Source of the DNA: JANXSG01 sp038203935
GTDB taxonomy: Bacteria > Armatimonadota > Chthonomonadetes > Chthonomonadales > Chthonomonadaceae
Length of the DNA stretch: 17,709 nt
Direction: 5' to 3'
NCBI GenBank assembly: GCA_038203935.1
Contig: JBBRDM010000115.1
Coordinates: 1-17,709 of the forward strand
Shown piece by piece: positions 7,478 to 14,698 of this stretch. Under the pieces are notes generated by a model. The model worked only from the letters and a program-made list of their open reading frames with translations. It made no database searches and was not told where the DNA came from. Every line of letters starts with the position of its first letter. Position 1 is the first letter of the stretch. Both the position numbers and the translations under genes were made by a program.

Positions 7478-8254
7478 TCAGATATGCATTCTCGTGAGGA
7501 CACCTTCAAATGATGTGTCTACGGTATCGTCCCCGCACAGATATCGCCACAGTTTTGAACGCTCGACATTTTCTGCGCGGCCCTCTTCGCCCTGCCATCG
7601 ATGGCTGAAACTGTTTACGATGCGCGAAACTTCATCGCTTTTATAACCATCCATATTGAATAGGCCGTGCTGAGGTTCGCCTGTTCGCAATCGGAGTTTG
7701 AACATATACCGAGTCTCATTGGTATAATTTGGCTGAGCTCCATGCCAGAGCGCCTGATGAAGGAATGCGATGGTGCCCGCTTTCCCCGCCAGCTGCATCT
7801 GACCGGTGATGTTCTTGTAGCGTGCAATGCTCATATTGCTGACCCTGCGCAGATGGGAGCCAGGCAGAATGATGGTGGGCCCCATCTCTTTCGGGCAGTC
7901 GTGAGAAAAATACATCGCTTGAATATCAAATGCAAAAGGCCGCGCATCAATAATAGAATCTGAGTGCCAAAACTGGGCAGTCTTCTGATTTGCACCCACT
8001 ACATGCAGCGCGGAATGATCATAAACCGGGTTTTCACCTACCAGACTCTGGAGGATACCTTTGATCTGTGGCAGTTCAAAAACCTCTTTTATGGAATCGG
8101 ATACATGCCAGTAGCCCTTGCCTGCCTTCTGATCCTCATAGACTGCTCTATTCAGCTCTTCAGGAACGAGGCCGTCAAACATCAAGAATCCGTCCACAAC
8201 GAAATGTGCCATCTGCTCGGCGGTCATCAGATATTTCTTTTCAACTTTAGACAT
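7478..8254 (-). CDS. Phytanoyl-CoA dioxygenase (PhyH) family Fe(II)/2-oxoglutarate oxygenase
   Basis: Predicted non-haem iron oxygenase of 258 residues that hydroxylates a small-molecule substrate while decarboxylating 2-oxoglutarate; bacterial PhyH proteins have many substrates, so the true one is unknown. Seen: the first facial-triad residues His97 and Asp99 in FWHSDS, GPTIILPGSH (125-134), distal metal His171 in LWHGAQPN, and Arg182 (NETRY), likely binding 2-oxoglutarate. All catalytic positions appear intact. The frame is open to 8470, but the ATG at 8254 is chosen: it has AGAAGGG upstream, and its first eight bases (ATGTCTAA) overlap the stop of the preceding small gene, so the two are translationally coupled. 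Biochemical role is not deducible from neighbours. Confidence 0.87.
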   Translation of the reverse strand: MSKVEKKYLMTAEQMAHFVVDGFLMFDGLVPEELNRAVYEDQKAGKGYWHVSDSIKEVFELPQIKGILQSLVGENPVYDHSALHVVGANQKTAQFWHSDSIIDARPFAFDIQAMYFSHDCPKEMGPTIILPGSHLRRVSNMSIARYKNITGQMQLAGKAGTIAFLHQALWHGAQPNYTNETRYMFKLRLRTGEPQHGLFNMDGYKSDEVSRIVNSFSHRWQGEEGRAENVERSKLWRYLCGDDTVDTSFEGVLTRMHI

Positions 8255-8537
8255 TTGCCGGCACCCTTCTCTCAAGCGCAAATTCATAAGGCAGGTGACC
8301 CACCTCATGTTCCTGCCCGCGAATATAGCGGGGAAGATGGCATATCTGAAATACAAACCAGCCATTTCGCATTGCATCCAGGACAGATCGATACGGAGGT
8401 GTATCTTGATCCCCTGCCTGCATCTGCAGAGCATCCGCCGGCAATGCTCCGTCGAACATCGCCCAGGCAATAACCGAAGAATCCAGATCCGGGCTGTCTA
8501 GATGTAAAATTAATATCTGTTGTCTTAAATCGCTCAC
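8247..8537 (-). CDS. Small uncharacterised protein coupled to the PhyH oxygenase
   Basis: 96 residues, not recognised as a named family. It reads as a compact soluble protein: SDLRQQILILHLDSPDLDSS at the start, a central PPYRSVLDAMRNGWFVFQ segment rich in aromatics, and a C-terminal LPYEFALERR. No membrane segment, signal peptide or metal motif is seen. The GTG at 8537 is preferred to one at 8543 because AGAGGA lies eight bases upstream of it. Its stop overlaps the PhyH ATG by eight bases, which argues that it is real and made with PhyH. It could be a partner or accessory subunit of the oxygenase; this is inference from position only. Confidence 0.7.
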   Translation of the reverse strand: MSDLRQQILILHLDSPDLDSSVIAWAMFDGALPADALQMQAGDQDTPPYRSVLDAMRNGWFVFQICHLPRYIRGQEHEVGHLPYEFALERRVPANV

Positions 8538-8743
8538 TATCACTATCCTCTCAAAAGAAGTATATTCATATTGGCTATAAAGTGTGTTGGTTCCTTCAAC
8601 CAGAAGTTATCAAAAAGGTCATTCACAGATTTCTTTCGCAGGACCTTTGAAATGCAATAAACATGAGAGCGTGAAAATAGGCGGTACAATAAAACATATT
8701 TCGATCATATACTCAGTTGTTTGGAAGATTGGATTTTGTCTCT
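8538..8743. other. Divergent promoter region between the PhyH operon and rapZ
   Basis: About 205 AT-rich bases that must hold promoters for both directions. TACAAT (8685-8690) and TATACT (8708-8713) are possible -10 boxes for rapZ, but neither has a good -35. A short stem TGGTT-CCTTC-AACCA lies at 8588-8602, and a longer inverted repeat at 8614-8648. Confidence 0.45.
8614..8648. repeat. Inverted repeat AAAGGTC...GACCTTT in the divergent region
   Basis: AAAGGTC (8614-8620) and GACCTTT (8642-8648) are perfect seven-base arms separated by 21 bases; TC/GA pairs extend the stem beyond a two-base bulge. It may be a regulator-binding dyad or a leader hairpin of rapZ. Which of these, if either, cannot be told from sequence. 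Confidence 0.4.
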
Positions 8744-9682
8744 ATGAGATTTGTAGTTATCACTGGCTTATCCGGGGCAGGGAAAACACTGGCACTGCAC
8801 ACACTCGAGGATGCGGGCTGTTATACGGTGGATAATCTGCCTCCAACACTGCTGCCTGAGCTCTTTGATTTTTGTGAGAAAGAGGGAATCTCTCGATGTG
8901 CTGTCGTATGCGATTCGAGGGGTGGAAGTAATCTTGTGGAGCTTCCTTCCGTCTTCAGCAATTTGAAATCTAAAAGCAAGAGTGTGGAAATGCTGTTTTT
9001 GGATGCTTCCAATGAGAGCCTGGTGCAGAGATATAAGGAGACACGCCGGCCTCACCCTTTACATCGAGGGGTACTCGCAGAAGCGGTACACAGCAGCATA
9101 TTGGACGCAATTCAGAAGGAGAGGGAGCTGCTCCTTGAGGCACGGTCAATCGCAGATGGCATATTGGATACCAGCTCGACCGGCCCTCTCGCTTTTAGAG
9201 ATACGCTGGGCGAAATGTATTCCATGGAGACCAGGCCGGTACTTCTGATTTCGATTATCTCTTTCGGTTTTAAGTACGGGATACCGATGGAAGCCGATCT
9301 TGTATTTGATGTTCGATTCCTAGCGAATCCGCACTACGTTCCTGAACTAAAGGGAAAAGATGGACGTGATCCTGAAGTTTTAGCATATGTCCAGGCAGAT
9401 TCGCGAACGAAAGAACTGCAGCAGAAAATGGAGGATTTGATTCTCTTCACGCTTCCTCAATACCGCGAGGAAGGGAAAGCCTATCTCAATATCGCTATTG
9501 GCTGCACGGGAGGCAAACATCGTTCTGTAGCGCTTGCGGAGCAGCTTGCTTTACGCATAGAAGAAAAAGGATTTAAATCTCAGGTGAGGCATCGCGATTT
9601 GGAGATAAACGAAGCCTCATTGAGAAAGGCTGAGTTATACAACGGATCCTCCAACGTTTCGATGGGGGAAAAGATTCGATGA
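8744..9682 (+). CDS. rapZ: RapZ/YvcJ-family nucleotide-binding protein
   Basis: P-loop protein of 312 residues. In E. coli RapZ is an RNA-binding adaptor that controls glucosamine-6-phosphate synthase expression; in Bacillus the homologue YvcJ binds and hydrolyses nucleotides. Seen: Walker A GLSGAGKT (8-15), YTVDNLPP (27-34), the CDSRGG stretch, RRPHPL, FGFKYG, DVRFLANPHYVPELK, and the C-terminal IGCTGGKHRSV. Length and motifs are complete. The frame opens with a TTG at 8717, but the ATG at 8744 starts exactly where family members do (MRFVVITGLSG). The stop overlaps the yvcK start as ATGA. Adjacency to yvcK is conserved in many Gram-positive and other bacteria. GlmZ-type small RNA targets are not known outside enterobacteria, so the target here is open. 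Confidence 0.93.
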   Translation: MRFVVITGLSGAGKTLALHTLEDAGCYTVDNLPPTLLPELFDFCEKEGISRCAVVCDSRGGSNLVELPSVFSNLKSKSKSVEMLFLDASNESLVQRYKETRRPHPLHRGVLAEAVHSSILDAIQKERELLLEARSIADGILDTSSTGPLAFRDTLGEMYSMETRPVLLISIISFGFKYGIPMEADLVFDVRFLANPHYVPELKGKDGRDPEVLAYVQADSRTKELQQKMEDLILFTLPQYREEGKAYLNIAIGCTGGKHRSVALAEQLALRIEEKGFKSQVRHRDLEINEASLRKAELYNGSSNVSMGEKIR

Positions 9683-11103
9683 ATCCTTTCAATACGGCGA
9701 TGAAATGGTTATATCCCGGACTTCTAATTAAACGCTGGCTGTTTCTGGGATTTATAGGACTTTTGATTTTCTTGATAGGGATTGGGGTTACAATTCAGTC
9801 ACATCCGACTGACAGTTCTCCCTTTGTTGTGCAGTTTTCTAATTGGATTATTCTGCGTACACAGCAGCTGATCAGACCTCGACTTCTGGGTCTGGCGTTG
9901 TCTGCAATTGGATCGGCAATTGGAATAGCTGCTCTGGCGCGCCTCATCCTATCACTTACCAGCGTCCTGGATCCCGAATTGGAACATGGCGACCTGGTCG
10001 ACGTTATCTATGAACGCCGCCGGCTATCCAAAGGAAGAAGAATTGTGGTGATTGGCGGTGGTACGGGCCTTTCCACAATGCTCCGTGGATTGAAACGCTA
10101 CTCTCATAATATCACTGCCATTGTTACCGTGACCGATGATGGCGGATCTTCTGGGAAATTACAAAAACAGCTGAATATATTGCCCCCTGGCGATATTAGA
10201 AACTGTCTGGTTGCCCTGGCAGATGCAGAACCCCAGATGACGGAGCTGTTTCAATACAGATTCCGTGACAGTGTTCAAAAGGTGAAGGCTGCGGAAATTA
10301 CCAAGCTTTCCGTTCTCGATTCCTCCACGGGAATTGCGGTTGCGGAACTCGAACCTCCGCCCCAGGCCCGGCGGGAAGGAAACAGTTTCGGTGAGGGACT
10401 GCGTGACCATGCATTTGGAAATCTGCTGATTGCTGCTATGTGCGCCATCTACGATGGCGATTTCAAACGAGGAGTGCAGGAAACCAGCAGAGTTTTAAAT
10501 ATTCGAGGCAGGGTGCTTCCATCCACTGTATTACATGTCTCGCTGCGCGGAGAGATGGAGGACGGCACCATAATGGATGGCGAAACAGCTATTGCCAGCT
10601 CGCCGCAGCGAATAAAACGAGTAAGCTTATCTCCAGCCAATGCGGGTCCGATTGAAGATGTTTTGAAAGCGATTCAGAATGCCGATGTTATTGTACTGGG
10701 GCCAGGCAGCGTTTTTACGAGTATTATTCCAAACCTGCTCATAAAAGGAATTCCGGAAGCGCTCCATCGATCCGATGCCGTTAAAGTTTATGTTTGCAAT
10801 GTGATGACGCAGCCAGGCGAGACAGACGGATTTTCTGCATTCGATCACATCCGAGCTCTGGAAAATCATGCGCGCCAGCGTGTGTTCGATTATGTGTTAG
10901 TGAATACTGGAGAGCCCAATCAGGAACTGTTATCCAAATATGAAAAAACCGGCTCAGAATTAGTGGAGCCGGATATCGATAGGATAAAAAAAGAAGGATA
11001 CCGGCCGATCCGGGGTAATTTTATAAATCAGACGGATGTTGTTCGCCACGATTCAACAAGACTGGCGGAAGCGATAATGAGCTTGATTAGGAAGAAGCGC
11101 TAG
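9679..11103 (+). CDS. yvcK: YvcK-family (CofD-like) UDP-GlcNAc-binding protein with N-terminal membrane helices
   Basis: 474 residues, longer than Bacillus YvcK (about 317). The extra ~120 N-terminal residues hold two hydrophobic helices (about 19-39 and 67-92), so the protein is probably anchored with its catalytic-fold domain in the cytoplasm. The CofD-like domain shows VIGGGTGLS (124-132), TDDGGSSG (152-159), PPGDIRN (169-175) and LGPGSVFTSI. In Bacillus the protein binds UDP-GlcNAc and is needed for gluconeogenic growth and cell-wall precursor balance; this gene likely links carbon flow and envelope synthesis with RapZ. It lacks the WhiA gene that follows in Firmicutes. The ATG overlaps the rapZ stop. 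Its last 17 bases overlap the convergent tyrA gene. Confidence 0.92.
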   Translation: MNPFNTAMKWLYPGLLIKRWLFLGFIGLLIFLIGIGVTIQSHPTDSSPFVVQFSNWIILRTQQLIRPRLLGLALSAIGSAIGIAALARLILSLTSVLDPELEHGDLVDVIYERRRLSKGRRIVVIGGGTGLSTMLRGLKRYSHNITAIVTVTDDGGSSGKLQKQLNILPPGDIRNCLVALADAEPQMTELFQYRFRDSVQKVKAAEITKLSVLDSSTGIAVAELEPPPQARREGNSFGEGLRDHAFGNLLIAAMCAIYDGDFKRGVQETSRVLNIRGRVLPSTVLHVSLRGEMEDGTIMDGETAIASSPQRIKRVSLSPANAGPIEDVLKAIQNADVIVLGPGSVFTSIIPNLLIKGIPEALHRSDAVKVYVCNVMTQPGETDGFSAFDHIRALENHARQRVFDYVLVNTGEPNQELLSKYEKTGSELVEPDIDRIKKEGYRPIRGNFINQTDVVRHDSTRLAEAIMSLIRKKR

Positions 11104-12001
11104 CCGCCGCAATCTGAATGAAGTTCAAAATATCCTCCGATTTTTCCTGTTCAATCAATCGCCTCAACAGTTGTGCATTCTGTTCAAATTTCGTGAGAAT
11201 ATCTATTAACGCAGTGCGAGTATCAATAAATATATCTCTCCATAGTTCGGGATCGGAAGCTGCAACTCGCATAATGTCTTTGTAACTTCCGGCGCTCAGC
11301 TGCTTCGCGAGCTTAGGATCACTCGCATCTGCCACTGTTTTAGCAAACGAGAAGGATAAGAGGTGCGGGAGGTGGCTCACGAGGGCGACGAGGCTGTCAT
11401 GATCTGAAGCGTTAAGTCGAATGGGCCGGGAGCCAAGTGCTGCAGCGAACTGAATCATGCGTGCTATTTCAGGTTCACTACGGTCGTTATCTCTTTCGCT
11501 TCCCACCACAGCCCATGCTGCATTTACGAACAGATCGCTTCGGGCCGCATCGATTCCGCTGAGTTCAGAACCCGCCATAGGATGGCTGCCAACAAATCGG
11601 AAGCCAAATAGGCGATCACCTTCAAGCATAATAGACTGTTTGGTGCTGCCCATATCTGTTATCAATGCATTCTTGGTCGTAAAAGGCTGAATGCTCCTCA
11701 GAACGGCAGGAATAGAGCCCACTGGTACGCAGATTACTATGAGGTCAGCACTAGCAAGATCAGAATAGTTTAAACTCCAGGAAGAGACAGCTTTTCTTTC
11801 GACGGCCCGATTAAGACTTTCCTCGTTTCTTCCAAATCCAATCACCGAGTCTGCAAGGCCGCGCTCCAGCACGGCCATACCCAGAGATCCCCCCATTAAT
11901 CCAACGCCGATGATGGCAATTTGATTAAATATTTTTGTGCTTTTTGAAAGGGAGGGGACAGACGCAGGCTCAAAGTCCGAATCTACAAAACCGCTGTTCA
12001 C
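11087..12001 (-). CDS. tyrA: Prephenate dehydrogenase
   Basis: NAD(P)-dependent enzyme of 304 residues that oxidatively decarboxylates prephenate to 4-hydroxyphenylpyruvate for tyrosine synthesis (some relatives use arogenate). Seen: Rossmann motif IGVGLMGGSLG (31-41) after a 27-residue N-terminal extension, TDMGSTK, the substrate-region GSHPMAGSE, and SHLPHLL. No C-terminal ACT domain is present, so feedback control may be absent or indirect. The start is GTG at 12001, overlapping the aroF stop as GTGA, so the two are translationally coupled. The 3' end overlaps yvcK by 17 bases on the opposite strand, leaving no room for a separate terminator. Confidence 0.92.
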   Translation of the reverse strand: MNSGFVDSDFEPASVPSLSKSTKIFNQIAIIGVGLMGGSLGMAVLERGLADSVIGFGRNEESLNRAVERKAVSSWSLNYSDLASADLIVICVPVGSIPAVLRSIQPFTTKNALITDMGSTKQSIMLEGDRLFGFRFVGSHPMAGSELSGIDAARSDLFVNAAWAVVGSERDNDRSEPEIARMIQFAAALGSRPIRLNASDHDSLVALVSHLPHLLSFSFAKTVADASDPKLAKQLSAGSYKDIMRVAASDPELWRDIFIDTRTALIDILTKFEQNAQLLRRLIEQEKSEDILNFIQIAAASASS

Positions 12002-13020
12002 AGTGATTTTCCAACCGCCTCAGCAATAGGTTTGATGTCTTTCATAAGCTGCCCGAACTGCTCAAAAGTGAGCGACTGTGCACCGTCTTTTACAGACTTC
12101 TCAGGATTCGGATGAGTCTCCAGAATCAAGCCATCTGCGCCGGTCGCAACTGCTCCTCTGCTGACAGCATTTACCAGGCTCCTTCGCCCGGTGGCATGTG
12201 ATGGATCGGCGAAAATAGGCAGGTGAGACAGCTCTTTGACAGCAGGAATCGCATTGATATCGAAAGTATTTCGTGTATAAGTTTCGAACGTGCGAATGCC
12301 GCGCTCGCAGAGTATGATCTCGTAGTTCCCCTGGCTGGCGATATATTCGGCTGCCTGCAGCCACTCTTCGATGGTGCTGGCCCAGCCTCGCTTGAGCATG
12401 ACTGGTTTGCGAGCCGCACCTACTTCGCGCAGGAGCGAGTAGTTCGCCATATTTCGGGTGCCGATCTGGAATATGTCGGCGTATTTTCCCACAAGCTCAA
12501 CATCGCGCGTATCCATAACTTCTGTGATAATGGGAAGACCCGTTCTATCTCTCGCTTCTGCCAACAGTTTCAGGCCGGCTTCACCCATACCGTGAAAAGA
12601 ATAAGGAGAGGTACTCGGCTTGAACGCGCCACCGCGCAGAATGTGTCCTCCAGCAGATTTCACGAAATCCGCCGTGTCGAAAAGCATTTCTGGCGATTCC
12701 ACAGTGCACGGACCGGCCATGACACAGAGCGCGCCGCCGCCGATCTGCACTCCGCGAACATTGATAACCGTTCCTTCCGGCTTGAACGCTTTTCCTACCA
12801 GCTTATAGGGTTTCAGAATCGGAATGACACGCTCTACATAGGGAAGCGCTTCAAACTGCTCTACCAGACTGCTTTTATCCTGCTCGATCGCGCCGATAAC
12901 GCCAACAATCGTACGCTCCACTCCCTCCGAGAGGTGAATTCCATACCCACGGCTTTTAAGATCAGCAGTTAGCTCATCACGCTGAGCCAAAGTAGCGGCA
13001 GGGTCAAGAATGATAATCAC
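11998..13020 (-). CDS. aroF: 3-deoxy-7-phosphoheptulonate (DAHP) synthase, type I-beta with N-terminal regulatory domain
   Basis: First enzyme of the shikimate pathway: condenses phosphoenolpyruvate with erythrose 4-phosphate. 340 residues, matching the Thermotoga-type DAHP synthase with a ferredoxin-like regulatory domain (about 1-75) joined to the barrel. Seen: AGPCTVES (102-109) with the metal-ligand cysteine, RGGAFKPSTSPYSF (129-142), IGTRNM, KRG and DPSHATGRR. In characterised relatives the N-terminal domain gives feedback inhibition by tyrosine or phenylalanine, which fits the coupled tyrA gene. The GTG at 13020 has GGAG ten bases upstream; a nearby ATG is out of frame. Confidence 0.94.
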   Translation of the reverse strand: MIIILDPAATLAQRDELTADLKSRGYGIHLSEGVERTIVGVIGAIEQDKSSLVEQFEALPYVERVIPILKPYKLVGKAFKPEGTVINVRGVQIGGGALCVMAGPCTVESPEMLFDTADFVKSAGGHILRGGAFKPSTSPYSFHGMGEAGLKLLAEARDRTGLPIITEVMDTRDVELVGKYADIFQIGTRNMANYSLLREVGAARKPVMLKRGWASTIEEWLQAAEYIASQGNYEIILCERGIRTFETYTRNTFDINAIPAVKELSHLPIFADPSHATGRRSLVNAVSRGAVATGADGLILETHPNPEKSVKDGAQSLTFEQFGQLMKDIKPIAEAVGKSL

Positions 13021-13073
13021 GAGGCCATTTCTCCTAACTTTCGACGGAACTAAATTACGCTGGATGAACTTTT

Positions 13074-13082
13074 ATTATAGCA
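13074..13082 (-). promoter_or_regulatory. Extended -10 (TGCTATAAT) of the aroF-tyrA operon
   Basis: The minus strand reads TGC-TATAAT, a perfect -10 with the TGn extension. The -35 region is poor, as tolerated by extended -10 promoters. Start of transcription near 13067 leaves a leader of about 45 bases, too short for a typical attenuator. Confidence 0.65.
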
Positions 13083-13138
13083 CGGGGAACAATTAGTTCG
13101 TTATAAATACAGTATTACAAAATTTTTTGAAATATTAA

Positions 13139-13169
13139 ATGCAATTACGATCACTATTTGATGCAATTA
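13139..13169. repeat. ATGCAATTA direct repeat with 22-base period
   Basis: ATGCAATTA occurs at 13139-13147 and 13161-13169, start to start 22 bases or about two helical turns, in the divergent region between aroF and the membrane-protein gene. A partial copy (CAATTAG) lies near 13090. The spacing fits a dimeric regulator binding one face of the DNA, but the region is AT-rich and the match may be chance. Confidence 0.35.
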
Positions 13170-13234
13170 GCGGTATATTATAAAAGGTATTAAACCGACG
13201 AAGTTTTGTGCCAAAGGATGTCTGGAGTCGTACA

Positions 13235-13897
13235 GTGTTGTCGCAGCCCAAAAAATCGGTTTTGGCTTTTTTTCCTCCAATAATCGCGCTGTGTGCAGTT
13301 TTTTTGGAGCCTTATTTGACGCCCTTGGTAAAAGGGCGTGAATCTGTGCTGCCCATGGTCATCTGCCTTTTGCTTTCCTCTCTGCTGCATCCTCGAATTC
13401 GTACCATGCTGGTCAGCATCCTATGTTACGGAGTTTCTTTTTTAGCGCTGCGAGATGTTATGTTTTTCCGAAACCAGCATCTTCCCCCGAATATGGATTA
13501 TGATTTTGTAGAGCAGATTCGTCCGGTGGGTCTTATTATCGTTGCGATATTAGCTGCTATTGCTGCCATTGCTGAGACAGTCAAACCAGGCACAATCTGG
13601 GCGCGCCGCTGCTATTTTGGAGCCGCATCGCTCTATTTTACTGGCTACGGGTTAATTACGTATAGTTGGCATGGATCCTGGCAGTCTATTGTGCTGATTG
13701 TTACTGGAATTACTGCGCTGGTAGGCTGTATCTACGCACACCGAATTGTTGCGATTGAATACGAATCGGAAGATGAACCATTTCAGGATGACGTTGAGGT
13801 TCAGCTTGCTTTGCAGGCAGCCCATGCACGTTCGTTGAAAAATAAAGAGTGGAGTGATAATCTAAATCCAACGGAAACATCTTCCATCGGACACTAG
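13235..13897 (+). CDS. Uncharacterised multi-pass membrane protein
   Basis: Predicted inner-membrane protein of 220 residues, family not recognised. About six hydrophobic helices are seen (roughly 9-26, 38-52, 57-73, 97-114, 127-143, 151-170), followed by an acidic, soluble C-terminal tail of about 45 residues (EYESEDEPFQDDVE onward). Basic residues between helices 2 and 3 (HPRIR) and after helix 4 suggest which loops face the cytoplasm. The GTG at 13235 is preferred because GGAG lies seven bases upstream; a GTG at 13208 would add nine residues. It converges on the JAB gene with only four bases between the two stop codons. A link with the ubiquitin-like operon is possible only on grounds of proximity. 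Confidence 0.75.
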   Translation: MLSQPKKSVLAFFPPIIALCAVFLEPYLTPLVKGRESVLPMVICLLLSSLLHPRIRTMLVSILCYGVSFLALRDVMFFRNQHLPPNMDYDFVEQIRPVGLIIVAILAAIAAIAETVKPGTIWARRCYFGAASLYFTGYGLITYSWHGSWQSIVLIVTGITALVGCIYAHRIVAIEYESEDEPFQDDVEVQLALQAAHARSLKNKEWSDNLNPTETSSIGH

Positions 13898-13901
13898 AAT
13901 A

Positions 13902-14684
13902 TCATTTCTCACTGCTGCCCTCCCATAGCTCCCACCGTTCGCAATTAATGCCCTCCCTGCCCATAAAAAACCCTACTTCGTTTGTAATAGGATCAACCAC
14001 CATCGCGATTTGCCAATCTGCATTGAATATTTCGGTCTGCGTTTCCATATCGATCGAGGAGAGAAATACTCCCATGCCAGGATGAGAATGATACGATCCC
14101 AATATTGTCTGGTCGTGCGGTAAATGCTGGATGAGTGGGATTATTTCTTCCCATGTCGAGGTGGTATAGCTCAAAGTGGAACTGGTTTCCAATCCAGCGT
14201 GTGCTTCGAATGCGTCATGAATAGTCAGAAGGAATCGCGAAGCCTGTTCATCCAGGAAAGCTTTGCCTATAAGCAGGCCTCCTTTTTCTACGCTGATGTC
14301 GGATTTAAGGTGCAATTGAATACGCTCGAAAACGCTTTTGTCGATCAGCACGAACGGTTCTTTCTCAGCAATTTCAATATTTTTTGGCAGGTGGTGCAAG
14401 TCGCAGAAATCCGCAGTTTTTATTGGCTGAGGAAGGTACGCTTCGTTCAGATCTTCCCATTCTATTTCGGTCTGGGAGGTGTGCCTAGTTGCTTTGGGGA
14501 CGGCAGAAATAGGGGATGCAAGGCGTGTAAAATATGCTGTTTCAGGAATGTCGAGGGGAGATTCGTCTATCAGCACAGGCTGAGAGAACTGTTTCGGCTT
14601 ACGCTTACCTATCGCAGCCCGGCAGACCAGTGCTGCAGCGCTAATACAAACGCAAAGAACTGAGATGCCTGTATTAGAAATCAC
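13902..14684 (-). CDS. Membrane-anchored JAB/JAMM (Mov34/MPN-like) metalloprotease, predicted deconjugating isopeptidase
   Basis: 260 residues. The C-terminal half (about 110-260) is a JAB domain with the complete zinc motif: Glu133 in EKGGLLIG, then His199-x-His201, ten residues, Asp212 (SYHSHPGMGVFLSSID). JAMM proteases cleave isopeptide or peptide bonds after ubiquitin-like C termini. Residues 7-24 form a single hydrophobic helix followed by the basic GKRKPK, which by the positive-inside rule puts the protease domain in the cytoplasm; residues about 33-108 are a linker. The start is GTG at 14684 with AAAGG upstream, just after the E2 stop, 14 bases away. It is third in the Ubl-E2-JAB operon, so it probably removes that Ubl from targets. 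Related JAB proteins also cleave cysteine-derived thiocarboxylate substrates, an alternative role. Confidence 0.88.
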   Translation of the reverse strand: MISNTGISVLCVCISAAALVCRAAIGKRKPKQFSQPVLIDESPLDIPETAYFTRLASPISAVPKATRHTSQTEIEWEDLNEAYLPQPIKTADFCDLHHLPKNIEIAEKEPFVLIDKSVFERIQLHLKSDISVEKGGLLIGKAFLDEQASRFLLTIHDAFEAHAGLETSSTLSYTTSTWEEIIPLIQHLPHDQTILGSYHSHPGMGVFLSSIDMETQTEIFNADWQIAMVVDPITNEVGFFMGREGINCERWELWEGSSEK

Positions 14685-14698
14685 ATCTCTGCCTTTCC

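Noticed and set aside
8255..8470. Longer N terminus for the PhyH oxygenase
   Set aside because: It would overlap the coupled 96-residue gene in another frame; homology and a ribosome site begin at 8254.
12223..12972. Long (249-codon) open frame on the + strand opposite aroF
   Set aside because: It is antisense to a complete, motif-rich DAHP synthase and its translation has no recognisable domain or ribosome site; a shadow of codon bias.
14124..14663. 179-codon open frame on the + strand opposite the JAB gene
   Set aside because: Antisense to an intact JAMM motif; no recognisable protein features.
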